DNA of 64,000 bases from Planctomycetota bacterium (GTDB lineage Bacteria; Planctomycetota; JAJSAM01; JAJVHW01): contig JAJFFG010000025.1 of assembly GCA_021776825.1 (NCBI GenBank), positions 1-64,000 of the forward strand, given 5' to 3'. A program made the translations under genes and the position numbers. The notes beneath the pieces were generated by a model, which was given only the letters and a program-made list of their open reading frames with translations, ran no database searches and was not told the origin of the DNA. Of the stretch, positions 8,136 through 16,642 are shown in pieces. Position 1 is the stretch's first letter, and each line of letters opens with the position of its first letter.

Positions 8136-11100
8136 TCACTCCGAGTCGTCCAGCGCGCCGATCGACTGCGAGATGATCTCGACCGCCCTGCGGTAGTTCG
8201 CGGCCGCGTCTGTGCGCTTCTTCAGGAAACCGTTGAACGTGTCTTCGACCTGCTTCTGGGCGAGCTTCCGGATGCCCCCGACGGCCTCCTGGACCTTCTT
8301 CAACGCCGCCTGTGCGCTCGCGAGGCGTTCCGCAGGCGTCGCGGTGGTGGCCGCCGGTACCGGTGCTGGTGCTGGTGCTGGTGGAGTCGTCGTCTGAGTC
8401 GTCGACTCGGTCTTCGTGACTGTGCTCGTCGTCGAGCCGGGCGCCGGCGTGGCCGGCGGCGTCACGGTGACGGCCGTCGTGTTCGACGCCGTCGGCGTCG
8501 CGGCGCTCACGGCGGCTTGCGCCGCGGCGACGGCGGACACCTCGTCGTCGTCGATTGCGGAGCCCGCGCGTGTCACGGCCTCCTGCGCGGAGTCGTGGAA
8601 CGTCAGGAGCGCGGAGAGCACGCGCGCGGCCCGATCGGCGTGATGCCGGTCGGCGTCGAGCTCGGAGAGCGTCGCGATGTCGGTCGTGATCTCCTTGTCG
8701 TCGCTCACGACCTTCTGGATCGCGTCGACGGCCGGCTCTAGCTGCTTCTCGAGCTCCTTCTTGTCGGCCGCCGAGATCGCCGTCGATGCATTGATCGCGC
8801 CCAGCAACGTCTCGGGCAGTTTCTCCGCCGCTGCGAGCAGCTCCTCGTGGTGCTTCTTCGCGTCCTCGCGATACGTCTTGCGGAACTTCCGCAGTTGCTT
8901 GCGAGGCACCGACACAACCGGGGTGTGCTCGCCGTCGCCCGCATCGGCACTCCGACGCGCGAGCAGGTCGGTCCCCAACTCGTCGGACATTCCGTAGAGC
9001 GCAAGGCTCTGGGCCGACTTGATGATGTCACTCGGATCGGACGAGTAGTTCTTCACGTACCAGTTGCCGATGTCGTCCTTCGCCACGACGTAGTTCGTGT
9101 CGCCGCCGCCTGCAACGCGGACGCGGTTGATGTTCTGCCAGGCCTGTTTGTCGAGTTCGAGCAGTGTCTTGATGTCGCGGTCGTTGTTCTCGAGCGCCTC
9201 GCCCACGCCCGGGATCTGTCGGAGAGCGTGGCGCCCGAGCTCGTTGCGCCAGGTGATGTTGGCATCGCGCTGGAGCGTCGCGGGAAGGACGACCGAGCGC
9301 AGGAACGCCGCGGCTGGCCGGATGTAGACGAGATCCGACTTGTAGACCTCCGCGAGATCGATGGTCTCCTGCAGGCGCCGAGCGACGTCGGAGGTCTCCC
9401 CGCCGAGAGCGACCGCTTTCACGTGCTGGTGCTTGTAGTACTCGATCAGTCGGTCGAAGGCCTCGCGCGCCGTGAGCTTACGGTCCTCCTTGCCGATGCC
9501 GTGACCTACGTCCGGCGGGCCGGGCCGGAAAGCGAACGCGGCAGTTACGGCGCCGCTTGCAGCGGTGATCGCGGCATCGGTGAGCCTCTGCTTCGCCAGC
9601 GTGCTGGTGTCCATGCCCGCCTTGCGAGCGGCCACCGCGCTGATCATCTGCGTCTCGGCGGCGCGCCAGTCGAGCTGGTCGATCGAGTCCGAACTGTTCG
9701 CAAAGGCACTGGAGTACGCGGCCTCGAGGACTTCGAGAGCCTGTTTCGCGCCGTTCGCCTGGCCATGCTTCGCTTCGGCGTCGGCCTGCGCGGTGGCCTT
9801 CGCGGCGAGCGTCTCGAACTCCCGAGCGAGGGCCGTCAGGCGCGCCTTGGCTGGGTTCCCAACGTCGCCTTCGGCGTCGAGATGGGCGATCAGGTCGCGG
9901 AGCGCCGCCACGAGTGCGTCGCGCTTCGACTTCTCAGTAGCGAGCATCGCGGCGTTGAAGTCAGAATCCGTGAGGCTGGCGAGCGTTGCTACGTCAGCCT
10001 CGATCGCGGCGAGCAGTTTGGCGAGGTCCGCAATCACCGCCGTGCACACCTCGGTGCCCTTCTTGGCCGAGGCGTTCAGCGAGCTTGCCGACTTGGAGAC
10101 TCGCGGCGGCGTACCGACCGCGACGAGCGAGATGACGACACCGTCGATCCTGCCACCGGCCTGGCCATCCTCCTGGAGCGCCGCGATCGCTGCTGGATAC
10201 GTCACGCGAACCCTGGAGGCGACGGCCGAGAGCTTGGCGACGTTGTCCAGCTCGGGCGCCCAGCTCGGCGACGTGAGTGCGGCGAGCGCGCGCTTCGCGG
10301 CGGCCGCCGCCGCGTTGCTCTTCGTGGCACTGGCTACTGCGTCGGTCTGGGCGGCGCTCTCCGTCTTGGCGAGCTTGCCGTGCGCCGCGGACTGCGTGCG
10401 AAGACGACCGATCGCGGAGTCGACTGCCTCATGAGGCGCTGCCCGGTACGCGCTCGCGATGACCTCCCGTTCGTACGTCGCGCGGCGTTCGTCCGCACCG
10501 TCGAACTGCTGACGCCACCGGAGCTCATCCACCTGTGAGCGCAGCGTCGCTCCAAGGGTCTGCAGGACTGCGACGAGCTGCTCGATGTCGCCGCCGTTGT
10601 CATCGTTGATTCGCGCGAACGACGCCACGGACTCGAGCTGCGCGCCGAAGCGCGCGAGCGCATCCCACAGCGCTTCCTGCTCGCGGCCGTTTCGCTGCCA
10701 CTGTCCGTCGGAGCATGAGTTGTCTTCGGCAGCGATCAGATAGCGGCGGGTCAGCGTGTCGAGGCCGTCCTTGCCACGGGCGCTTCCGAGAGGGCTACGC
10801 GAGACGTTGCGCCGCAGTCGCTCGGCGAGTCGGGCGGCCGCCCGTGTAAGCTCCAGGAGCGGTGTGGCTGCATCGGTCTCGCCGGTGCCGACGATCCCCA
10901 GCCTTCGACTGAGTGGCACGTTGTACTGAATGCAGCGTCGGGTCCACGCCTGAGCGTCCTTTCTGCGAGACCATGCCGCTCCGTCGAAGCCTGCTGAGGC
11001 GCGGAACGCCAGGTGGGCGGCGCGAAGCTCGCGGACGGCGCTGACCCCGCCGTCCGCGAGGCGTTGAGCGATCGCGTCGCGAACGAGGTTGTTCCACGTC

Positions 11101-12353
11101 GCGAGCTCTCCGAAGTACTGCTCGGTGTCCCACTCGGTGTCCGACCACCTGCTGGCCGCGACCGGTGCGTCCGCTAGTGCGGTGCCGTACGCGTCCTGCA
11201 CGCTCTCGCGCTCGACTGCGCGGAACTCCCACGCGTCACCAGTTGCTCCGGAGAGCGAGACGAACAGGCGTCGCGGGCTGATCAGTTCGGGCACGGCGCC
11301 GGCAGCGAGCCGTCGAAGTTCCGCTCGCTCACTGGGCGACCCGAAGTCGTCGTCGAGGGCGATCTCCAGCACGTCGAGAAGATCGTCCAGCAGCGAACTC
11401 ATCGTCTCGCGTGACTCGCGATAGGCCGCTGCGATCTGCACGACTCGGGTGACGAAGACCCGCCTGGACGCGGCGTCCTTGATCAGCACTTGCGCGTGCG
11501 CGTCGAGCAGATCCGAGTCCTCCAGGACGCGATAGAGAACGTCGGTCCGCCACCGAAGCCGTTGCTCAGACGGCTCGGGTGTGGAACCGCCCCCGTTGCC
11601 GTCTGTCGGTGTTCCGGTGAGTTCCGCAAGTGAACTCTCCGTGAGCTTCGTCGCGAGAGCGGCTACATTCGCGTTGTCGACGCCGATCTGCCCTCCGAGC
11701 AGGGCCCTGAGTTCCTTGGATCCAGGCCGGTCCGCGTTGCTGTGGAGTTTCGCTGCTGCGTCAATCACGCCAGCGGCGTAGCGGAACCTCCTCGCACCGA
11801 CGAAGAGCCCGTAGGCGCGGCGAAGAGCGCTGGTGGCGCTCTGCTCCGGCGGTGCCAACGGGTCGACTTCGAGCGTGGCCGCAGCGCGAGCGTCGAAGTC
11901 CCGCTCAGCACCGCTGTCTCCTCGTAGCACCGAAGCCGAGGCCGCCAGTCGTGCCAGTGACGCGTCGATTCTACTCAAGATGATGCGCAACTTGCCGTTG
12001 TCGTTGCGCTCGTCCTCGTACAGATCCAGCACGGCCTGCGCCACGTGGGCATCGCGAGACTCGAAGCACGTGGGGTCGATCCACTCGTTCTTCTCGCGGT
12101 ACTTCTTGTCGAGCGTAATGAGCATCGACCGCGTCCTCTGCAGCGAGGTTCCTCGTTCGTCGGCCTCCAGCTGGTCGCGCAACTGCTCGAGCGCCGGTCG
12201 GGCACCCGAGGCCATCGCCGCCAGGCGCTGCGTCTGGACGCACATGTGGTCGATCAGGGGGCCCTTGTAGACGTCGACGTCGACCGTCAGGACGGCGCAG
12301 CCCGTCGCCAGCAGCGCGAGCGTTGCGGGTGTGAACCTGAGTGAGCGAGTCAT
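8136..12353 (-). CDS. Giant helical lipoprotein (1405 residues), unknown family
   Basis: The signal ATLALLATGCAVLTVDVDVYKG contains a clear lipobox (LATG|C), so the protein is lipid-anchored in the envelope. Almost the whole length is predicted-helix composition: Ala/Leu/Glu/Arg with spaced heptads and few Gly or Pro, for example ALAREFETLAAKATAQADAE. There are long coiled-coil stretches in the first 1000 residues and near the C-terminus. At about residues 1285-1340 lies a low-complexity Thr/Ala/Pro linker (SNTTAVTVTPPATPAPG), followed by a final helical segment. No enzymatic motif is visible. The ATG overlaps the stop of the previous gene (ATGA at 12350-12353), tying it tightly to the lipoprotein operon. 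A scaffold or spacer between membrane and cell wall fits the composition, but this is inference. Confidence 0.7.
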   Translation of the reverse strand: MTRSLRFTPATLALLATGCAVLTVDVDVYKGPLIDHMCVQTQRLAAMASGARPALEQLRDQLEADERGTSLQRTRSMLITLDKKYREKNEWIDPTCFESRDAHVAQAVLDLYEDERNDNGKLRIILSRIDASLARLAASASVLRGDSGAERDFDARAAATLEVDPLAPPEQSATSALRRAYGLFVGARRFRYAAGVIDAAAKLHSNADRPGSKELRALLGGQIGVDNANVAALATKLTESSLAELTGTPTDGNGGGSTPEPSEQRLRWRTDVLYRVLEDSDLLDAHAQVLIKDAASRRVFVTRVVQIAAAYRESRETMSSLLDDLLDVLEIALDDDFGSPSERAELRRLAAGAVPELISPRRLFVSLSGATGDAWEFRAVERESVQDAYGTALADAPVAASRWSDTEWDTEQYFGELATWNNLVRDAIAQRLADGGVSAVRELRAAHLAFRASAGFDGAAWSRRKDAQAWTRRCIQYNVPLSRRLGIVGTGETDAATPLLELTRAAARLAERLRRNVSRSPLGSARGKDGLDTLTRRYLIAAEDNSCSDGQWQRNGREQEALWDALARFGAQLESVASFARINDDNGGDIEQLVAVLQTLGATLRSQVDELRWRQQFDGADERRATYEREVIASAYRAAPHEAVDSAIGRLRTQSAAHGKLAKTESAAQTDAVASATKSNAAAAAAKRALAALTSPSWAPELDNVAKLSAVASRVRVTYPAAIAALQEDGQAGGRIDGVVISLVAVGTPPRVSKSASSLNASAKKGTEVCTAVIADLAKLLAAIEADVATLASLTDSDFNAAMLATEKSKRDALVAALRDLIAHLDAEGDVGNPAKARLTALAREFETLAAKATAQADAEAKHGQANGAKQALEVLEAAYSSAFANSSDSIDQLDWRAAETQMISAVAARKAGMDTSTLAKQRLTDAAITAASGAVTAAFAFRPGPPDVGHGIGKEDRKLTAREAFDRLIEYYKHQHVKAVALGGETSDVARRLQETIDLAEVYKSDLVYIRPAAAFLRSVVLPATLQRDANITWRNELGRHALRQIPGVGEALENNDRDIKTLLELDKQAWQNINRVRVAGGGDTNYVVAKDDIGNWYVKNYSSDPSDIIKSAQSLALYGMSDELGTDLLARRSADAGDGEHTPVVSVPRKQLRKFRKTYREDAKKHHEELLAAAEKLPETLLGAINASTAISAADKKELEKQLEPAVDAIQKVVSDDKEITTDIATLSELDADRHHADRAARVLSALLTFHDSAQEAVTRAGSAIDDDEVSAVAAAQAAVSAATPTASNTTAVTVTPPATPAPGSTTSTVTKTESTTQTTTPPAPAPAPVPAATTATPAERLASAQAALKKVQEAVGGIRKLAQKQVEDTFNGFLKKRTDAAANYRRAVEIISQSIGALDDSE

Positions 12354-13057
12354 GGCGTCTCCTTCTTCGCGGGCGTGTCCGCGTTGCTCTCAGCGGCTGG
12401 GGGCTTGGCGAGCTCCGACTTGCCGCGATCGGTCAGGTCGCGCAGGCGCTCCGTCTGGGACTGGATGCCGACCATGGCTTCGAGCAGCTCCTGGCGCGCT
12501 GACTCGAATCTCCGCTCCTCCCTGACCTCGGCGACGAGCCCCAGGGACTGATCGATGGCCTGGAAGAACGACTCGGGACTGGAGCCCATCACGATCGCCA
12601 GTCGATGGTCTCGAGGAGCCTTGCGGAAGCCTTCCGGCCCGAACATGACGAGGCCCCGACCAGGGTCGAACAGCCCGTGTTCACCCGTGAGGGGATCTCC
12701 CGACGATGTGCCGGAGCGCGACTTCGTGCTCGCGTCGAACGAACTGCCGAAGTTCGAGTTGATGCCGTCGATCACGCTTGCCGGGACCCACCCCGACCCG
12801 AACTTCATCTTGCTGATCGCGCTTGCCTGGCCGCGGACCACGACGCGATAGAACATCGGCGGGACTTGCTCACGCGGATCGAAGACGCCGAGGTAGTAGA
12901 CCTGCTCCAGTTCGTTACCCGGGGCGTAGCCCCCGGCGATCGTGGCAGCAGCGGCCCCGATGACGGCTTGGTCCGTCGAGCACGCTGTCGTGAGAGCGAC
13001 CGCTCCGAGAAGTAGGGCGCAGGAGAGCGGTCGTCTGCGAGGTGTCCTATTCGTCAT
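12350..13057 (-). CDS. Lipoprotein of unknown function in the stacked-lipoprotein operon
   Basis: The 235-residue protein has a lipobox in LLLGAVALTTACSTDQ. After the anchor come a Gly/Ala stretch, a strand-rich middle part (LEQVYYLGVFDPREQVPPMFYRVVVRG), and a helical C-terminal segment with charged repeats (SQTERLRDLTDRGKSELAK). I recognise no family. The gene overlaps its upstream neighbour by 11 nt and its downstream neighbour by 4 nt, so expression of all of them should be coupled. A subunit of an envelope complex with the giant lipoprotein is the simplest reading. Confidence 0.65.
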   Translation of the reverse strand: MTNRTPRRRPLSCALLLGAVALTTACSTDQAVIGAAAATIAGGYAPGNELEQVYYLGVFDPREQVPPMFYRVVVRGQASAISKMKFGSGWVPASVIDGINSNFGSSFDASTKSRSGTSSGDPLTGEHGLFDPGRGLVMFGPEGFRKAPRDHRLAIVMGSSPESFFQAIDQSLGLVAEVREERRFESARQELLEAMVGIQSQTERLRDLTDRGKSELAKPPAAESNADTPAKKETP

Positions 13058-13406
13058 CGCTGTCTCCTTGCGAGTCGGTGCGTGCGTCGGGCGGGTCCGG
13101 CGGCATGAGCGGCGTACCCAGCGCGATCTCGAGTGGGGCGATCCGAGCGCGCAGTCCGGAGAGCCCGCCGCTGAACTCTCCGAGGGCGCCGAGATCGAGT
13201 CCGAGAAGCTCGCCCGCGCGGTCCGGCTCGAAGTCCAGGAGCTTGGGGGCCCAGTCCTCGAGGTCGGGCCAGCTCCAGAACGAGACGTGGCCCGGCAACG
13301 GGTCGCCGAACGGGATGTGCGGAGGACGCTCGGTGTCTCCCGCGATTGTGTTGCAGCTTGTCAACGAGATCGTCAGTAGGGCGGTGAGCAGGGTCGAGAC
13401 TCTCAT
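13047..13406 (-). CDS. Small lipoprotein of unknown function
   Basis: The ATG at 13406 overlaps the preceding stop by four nt (ATGA) and gives a clean lipoprotein signal, TLLTALLTISLTSCNTIAG. The mature part is about 100 residues, acidic, with Trp and Pro-rich turns (FWSWPDLEDWAPKLLDFEP) and a Gly/Leu-rich stretch (RARIAPLEIALGTPLMPPDP). The last feature, a short LRxxIxPLExALGT run, also appears in the neighbour at 13403-13894 (LRLQILPIEAALGTF), so the two may be distant duplicates. Function unknown. Confidence 0.65.
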   Translation of the reverse strand: MRVSTLLTALLTISLTSCNTIAGDTERPPHIPFGDPLPGHVSFWSWPDLEDWAPKLLDFEPDRAGELLGLDLGALGEFSGGLSGLRARIAPLEIALGTPLMPPDPPDARTDSQGDSDDE

Positions 13407-13894
13407 CGCGTACCTCCGGCACCGGCGCCGTTGGCTGTCGCGGAGCACTTCTCGGACTCGCCGTCTGCGCGGCAATCTGCGGCCCTCGAGTCGGGGCACG
13501 GCCGGTCGCGAGGCGCGTCAGGCCGGTACGTAAACGTGCCGAGGGCCGCTTCGATCGGCAGGATCTGGAGTCGCAGTCCGCCGAACCCGAACGCGATGCC
13601 GAACCAGGGCGCGGTCGATCGGATGCCACCGATTCCGCAGCCCTCACCGACGCTCGCCAGGGGCGCGAGTTCGAGAGAGAGCAGCTCGGTTGTGCCGCGC
13701 GCCTGCTCGAGCAGTCCGACGTGCACGGAACTCTTTGCGGCAGAGTCCATCGCATTCACGGAGACGTGTCCGTTCACCACGCCGGTGATCCGGGCGTTGC
13801 CTCGCTCCGTGGCGGTCGTACCGGCGCACGCCGCAGCACTCAGCGCCGCGATCGAGATCCACGCCCACGAGCGTAGAGAGTGAGTGAGTCGCAC
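13403..13894 (-). CDS. Lipoprotein, first gene of the stacked-lipoprotein operon
   Basis: The 163-residue protein has a lipobox in ISIAALSAAACAGTTA. The mature protein contains a strand-rich part with ELLSLELAPLASVGEG and GIAFGFGGLRLQILPIEAALG, then a Cys-containing tail (DRPCPDSRAADCRADGESEKC), which could form disulfides outside the cytoplasm. The LRLQILPIEAALGT motif recurs in the next gene. It is the promoter-proximal member: 112 nt without a gene lie upstream, where the operon promoter should sit, though I see no convincing -35/-10 pair. Family unknown. Confidence 0.65.
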   Translation of the reverse strand: MRLTHSLRSWAWISIAALSAAACAGTTATERGNARITGVVNGHVSVNAMDSAAKSSVHVGLLEQARGTTELLSLELAPLASVGEGCGIGGIRSTAPWFGIAFGFGGLRLQILPIEAALGTFTYRPDAPRDRPCPDSRAADCRADGESEKCSATANGAGAGGTR

Positions 13895-14006
13895 GGGTAG
13901 CCCTCCGGAGTACGAGGTCGCAGTGACCTCCGACGACGGAAACGTCGCTGGCTCCGGGAACCCGCCAGAGTTTGGATCGGCGAGGCTGTCGCTCAGTCCG
14001 CGAGGG

Positions 14007-14570
14007 TCACTGGTGCGCGGCGCGAATGCGCTCGACCAGATCGCCGGCCAGGTCGTTCGGGACGGGGAACGCGAGGTTGTACTGGGCTATGCGCCACGGC
14101 GTGTCGCTGCCGCCGGGACCGTCGGAATCAGTGGGGCCGGTGCGGCGGAGGACGCCGGTGCCGCGGACCTCTCCGTAGTTCTCGTTGTCGAGGCGTTCGT
14201 CGAACCAGGCGGTGGTGCCGGTGGCGTCGATGAAGACGTGGCGGTCGCGGGGGGTGTAGGTCCAGCCACGGCCGGCGCTGAAGTGGGGCTCGGCGTAGGC
14301 GCGGAACTCGTCGATCGTCCAGCGCTCCGTGGCGTCGGTGCCGAGGAAGACGGCGTCGGCGGTGAAGAGAGCGAAGTAGCGATCTCCGTCGGCTGCGGAG
14401 GCCGCGGCGTGGAGGGCGTCGAGAGCGTGCTCTACGGCAGTCACGGGATCTTCGGTCACGGGGTCCTCGGCATCGTGGGGTAGAGCACCGCGCGAGGCGC
14501 ATGCGGCGAGGAGGAGCGCGAGCGGCAGGACGGCGACGCCGGCGCGGACGGCGAGCGAGTTCCTCCGCAT
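14007..14570 (-). CDS. SnoaL/DUF4440-like lipoprotein, original copy
   Basis: The 187-residue product starts at ATG 14570, overlapping the upstream stop in ATGA, and has the lipoprotein signal GVAVLPLALLLAACASRG. The mature part shows the same NTF2-like cone-fold pattern as its paralogue at 6242-6757. It differs mainly by a short acidic insert after the lipobox (EDPVTEDPVTAVEH) and a Gly/Ser loop (TDSDGPGGSDTP). Because the gene upstream is intact here and truncated at the other locus, this copy is probably the parent. Translational coupling suggests that it works with the secreted protein encoded by 14570-16024. Confidence 0.78.
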   Translation of the reverse strand: MRRNSLAVRAGVAVLPLALLLAACASRGALPHDAEDPVTEDPVTAVEHALDALHAAASAADGDRYFALFTADAVFLGTDATERWTIDEFRAYAEPHFSAGRGWTYTPRDRHVFIDATGTTAWFDERLDNENYGEVRGTGVLRRTGPTDSDGPGGSDTPWRIAQYNLAFPVPNDLAGDLVERIRAAHQ

Positions 14571-16024
14571 CAGTGCGTGCGGCGCACGTACGCGCGCCAG
14601 GCGTTGTCGAGGTCTTCCATGCTCATGCCGAAGTGCTTCTGCAGGGTCTCGGCGTCGTCGCCGCTGGCGCGAAGGGACTCGAGCAGTTTCACGAACTCGT
14701 CGCGGTCGGTGTCGAGCTGCCAGCCGACGAACGACCACGCTTTCAGCGACGCCTCGAAGTCGAGGTCCTGCGGCTTCTTCGTCAGCAGGGCGCGCAACGG
14801 GGCGTCGTCGCCCTTCTCGACGAGCTGACGCACGATCGGCTTGAAGAACGACTCGGTCGACCAGCCCTTCATCTCATCGGAGCCGCCCTCGTGGGCGTAC
14901 TTCCGCGGATCGTGCGAGACGCAGTACGACTTGGTGGTGCCGCGAGCACGGAGCACGTAGTGGTACGCCATGCCCTCGTCGAGCCACGCGCGACGATTGA
15001 GGCCGAAGAGCACCTCGTTCACCAGGTGCGCCGTGCAGTGAGCGGCGTTGTCCGCGACCTGGGCGTCGGGGACACCGGACTCGTTGCGGACGCCGATCAC
15101 GAGCGTGGCGGGCAGGCGGTAGAACGAGTGCTTGCGAAAGAAGTCGCGGTTGCGTGGACAGCGCACTTCGAGCCAGCGATCCCACTGCTTCATCGTCGAC
15201 GAGAAACACATCTCGACCTTGGACCGGAAGGGGCTCTCGTTCGGGTCGCGGCCCAGGTCCGTGAGCATGTACGTGATGACGGTCTCGCAGCCCTTCGTCC
15301 AGTCGGTAATGCGCACCTCGGGCGCTGAGCCGGCGGCGCGGAAGTTGGCGGATTCGACGGCGTTGACGCGGGTGTCGAGCAGGTCGGCGAGGTCGGATGA
15401 GTCCTTCATCCGTACCGGCTGCGACGCGGACTTTCGAGCGCGCACCTGCGCCTTCGTCAGCCAGACGCCGCCGAACTTCTCGTGACCGAGCGCCTTGCGC
15501 ACCGCCGCGTGGTCGGGGTTCAGCGAGAGCGCCTTCAATCGTCCGCGCTTCGCCTGTTCGCTGTGTCCGTTGAGCGCGCACTGCTGCGCGAGCTTCGCGT
15601 AGAGGTCGGCGACGGCCGCGTTCGCCGGTGCGAGCACCTTGTCTCGCCACTCGCGTTCGCGCTTGCCGAGATCAGCAGCCGTTTGCCCCTGCGCGCGCTC
15701 GTTCTTCCGCGGTAGGCGCGCGGCCTTCTTCTCGTCGAGCCGCCACTCGCGTCCCTTGCGCTCGTAGCAGAGATAGTCCCGCGCCTTCTTGTGTCCAGGG
15801 TCGATGCCAATCACGCGCTCGGCCTGTGTCCGGGCGTAGGCATACAGCGTCTTCTTGCGGGCCGCGTCGGCGGCCTTCCACACGCGGTTCGCGGCCTTCT
15901 TGGCGAACCCGTTCTCGCCCTCGGCGTAGAAGGACTCGCCCGGGTCCGCATCCTGCGCGAGGAGCGTGGATGGAGCAAGGGCGAGGAGAAGGGCCAGGAG
16001 CAGCAGGGAGGCGAGAGATCTCAT
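14570..16024 (-). CDS. Secreted planctomycete-type protein of unknown function with DUF1570-like C-terminal half
   Basis: The 484-residue protein has a standard signal peptide (LLLLALLLALAPSTLLAQD). Residues about 40-190 are helical and TPR-like (ARTQAERVIGIDPGHKKARDYL; LYAKLAQQCALNGHSEQAKR). The second half contains LLDTRVNAVESANFRAAGS, HCTAHLVNEVLFGLNRRAWLDEGMAYHYV and a helical C-terminus. This resembles the arrangement of DUF1570/gluzincin-like proteins, but the zinc motif is degenerate: HLVNEV where HExxH would be, with LDEGMAYHY like the downstream Glu helix. It is therefore probably a non-catalytic relative or an unrecognised enzyme. It is coupled to the SnoaL-like lipoprotein. Its last 60 codons are duplicated at 6830-7018. 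Confidence 0.6.
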   Translation of the reverse strand: MRSLASLLLLALLLALAPSTLLAQDADPGESFYAEGENGFAKKAANRVWKAADAARKKTLYAYARTQAERVIGIDPGHKKARDYLCYERKGREWRLDEKKAARLPRKNERAQGQTAADLGKREREWRDKVLAPANAAVADLYAKLAQQCALNGHSEQAKRGRLKALSLNPDHAAVRKALGHEKFGGVWLTKAQVRARKSASQPVRMKDSSDLADLLDTRVNAVESANFRAAGSAPEVRITDWTKGCETVITYMLTDLGRDPNESPFRSKVEMCFSSTMKQWDRWLEVRCPRNRDFFRKHSFYRLPATLVIGVRNESGVPDAQVADNAAHCTAHLVNEVLFGLNRRAWLDEGMAYHYVLRARGTTKSYCVSHDPRKYAHEGGSDEMKGWSTESFFKPIVRQLVEKGDDAPLRALLTKKPQDLDFEASLKAWSFVGWQLDTDRDEFVKLLESLRASGDDAETLQKHFGMSMEDLDNAWRAYVRRTH

Positions 16025-16120
16025 GCTGGGATCTTACAAGCGGTGGGACGTTGCGGATGTGAACGCGCGCAGGTGGGGTCGGGAAGTTCCGGGACCGTTC
16101 GATCCGGCATACCGGCCGTA

Positions 16121-16144
16121 GGGGCGGAGCCCCTGCTCCGCCCC
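16121..16144. repeat. Perfect 9-bp hairpin, GGGGCGGAG/CTCCGCCCC
   Basis: Arms GGGGCGGAG and CTCCGCCCC are perfect complements around a 6-base loop (CCCCTG). There is no T-run on either side, so a classic intrinsic terminator is unlikely. A related hairpin with the same GGGGCGGA core lies 240 bases on. Confidence 0.7.
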
Positions 16145-16360
16145 GCCGACACGCGTCGCGCGCGCCAGGACGGTGGATGGCGGTCAGCGAACGAACCCGG
16201 TGGATCGGACGGCCATGGGCGATCACCGTCGCGACCCGATGACGCCGGTGGTGGCGTGGCCAATCGGCGTTGACGCCCTCGAACGGTGGCCGTGCGCGTG
16301 ACGAGAGTCGCGCGCGCTGCGCCAGTGGACGGCCCTCGCCCGCGCGCACCCCAGCGGGCG

Positions 16361-16382
16361 GGGCGGATCAGGAGATCCGCCC
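16361..16382. repeat. Perfect 9-bp hairpin, GGGCGGATC/GATCCGCCC
   Basis: Perfect arms flank a 4-base loop (AGGA). With the preceding G it shares the GGGGCGGA stem start with the hairpin at 16121-16144, so the two look like copies of one small element with different loops. Confidence 0.65.
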
Positions 16383-16448
16383 GTACGACGACGTCGATGA
16401 AGCGAATCCGTTGGATAGGAGGAGACGACACCGATCCGGATCCCCACC

Positions 16449-16600
16449 CGGGGCGCTGCGGTTGCGCGTTAGCGCAAGCGCCGTGACGCGGGAGATGAGG
16501 CCACGCAGGCTGCGACCGAGGGGGTGGCTCTTGCGTGAGAGCGGACGCAGCCGCGGAGCCGACCAGAAACATGGGAGGCGCGGCGATTGCCACGCATGCG
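16449..16600 (-). repeat. Dispersed 130-base segment, inverted copy of the one at 22856-22995
   Basis: Read on the minus strand this segment closely matches the plus strand of 22856-22995. Shared landmarks in the same order are GGCAATCGCCG, TGGTCGGCTCCGCGG, GAGAGCCACC or AAGAGCCACC, TGCGTGGCCTCATCTCCCG, CGTCACGG and CTTGCGCT. It has no stable reading frame between the copies, so it is probably a non-coding repeat. Confidence 0.7.
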
Positions 16601-16636
16601 ACGCGCGTCCACCAAAGACGCGCCGAGCAATCGCCG
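16581..16636. repeat. Hairpin element with CGGCGATTGC / GCAATCGCCG arms
   Basis: The outer arms at 16581-16590 and 16627-16636 are perfect 10-bp complements. Inside, GCGCGTC (16603-16609) and GACGCGC (16617-16623) form a second stem with a 7-base loop. It lies 6 bases beyond the stop of the radical SAM gene, so it may also end that transcript. The same arms recur twice at 22742-22864. Confidence 0.75.
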
Positions 16637-16642
16637 TGAACG

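Larger units (their letters stand above)
16025..16642. other. 618-base gene-free interval rich in hairpins
   Basis: I see no gene with coding character between the secreted-protein gene and the radical SAM gene. The interval holds the two GGGGCGGA hairpins, a copy of the 130-base dispersed segment and a hairpin with CGGCGATTGC arms, each listed separately. Confidence 0.7.

Noticed and set aside
8847..10538. 563-residue open frame on the plus strand
   Set aside because: Antisense shadow of the giant lipoprotein gene, caused by high GC at third codon positions.
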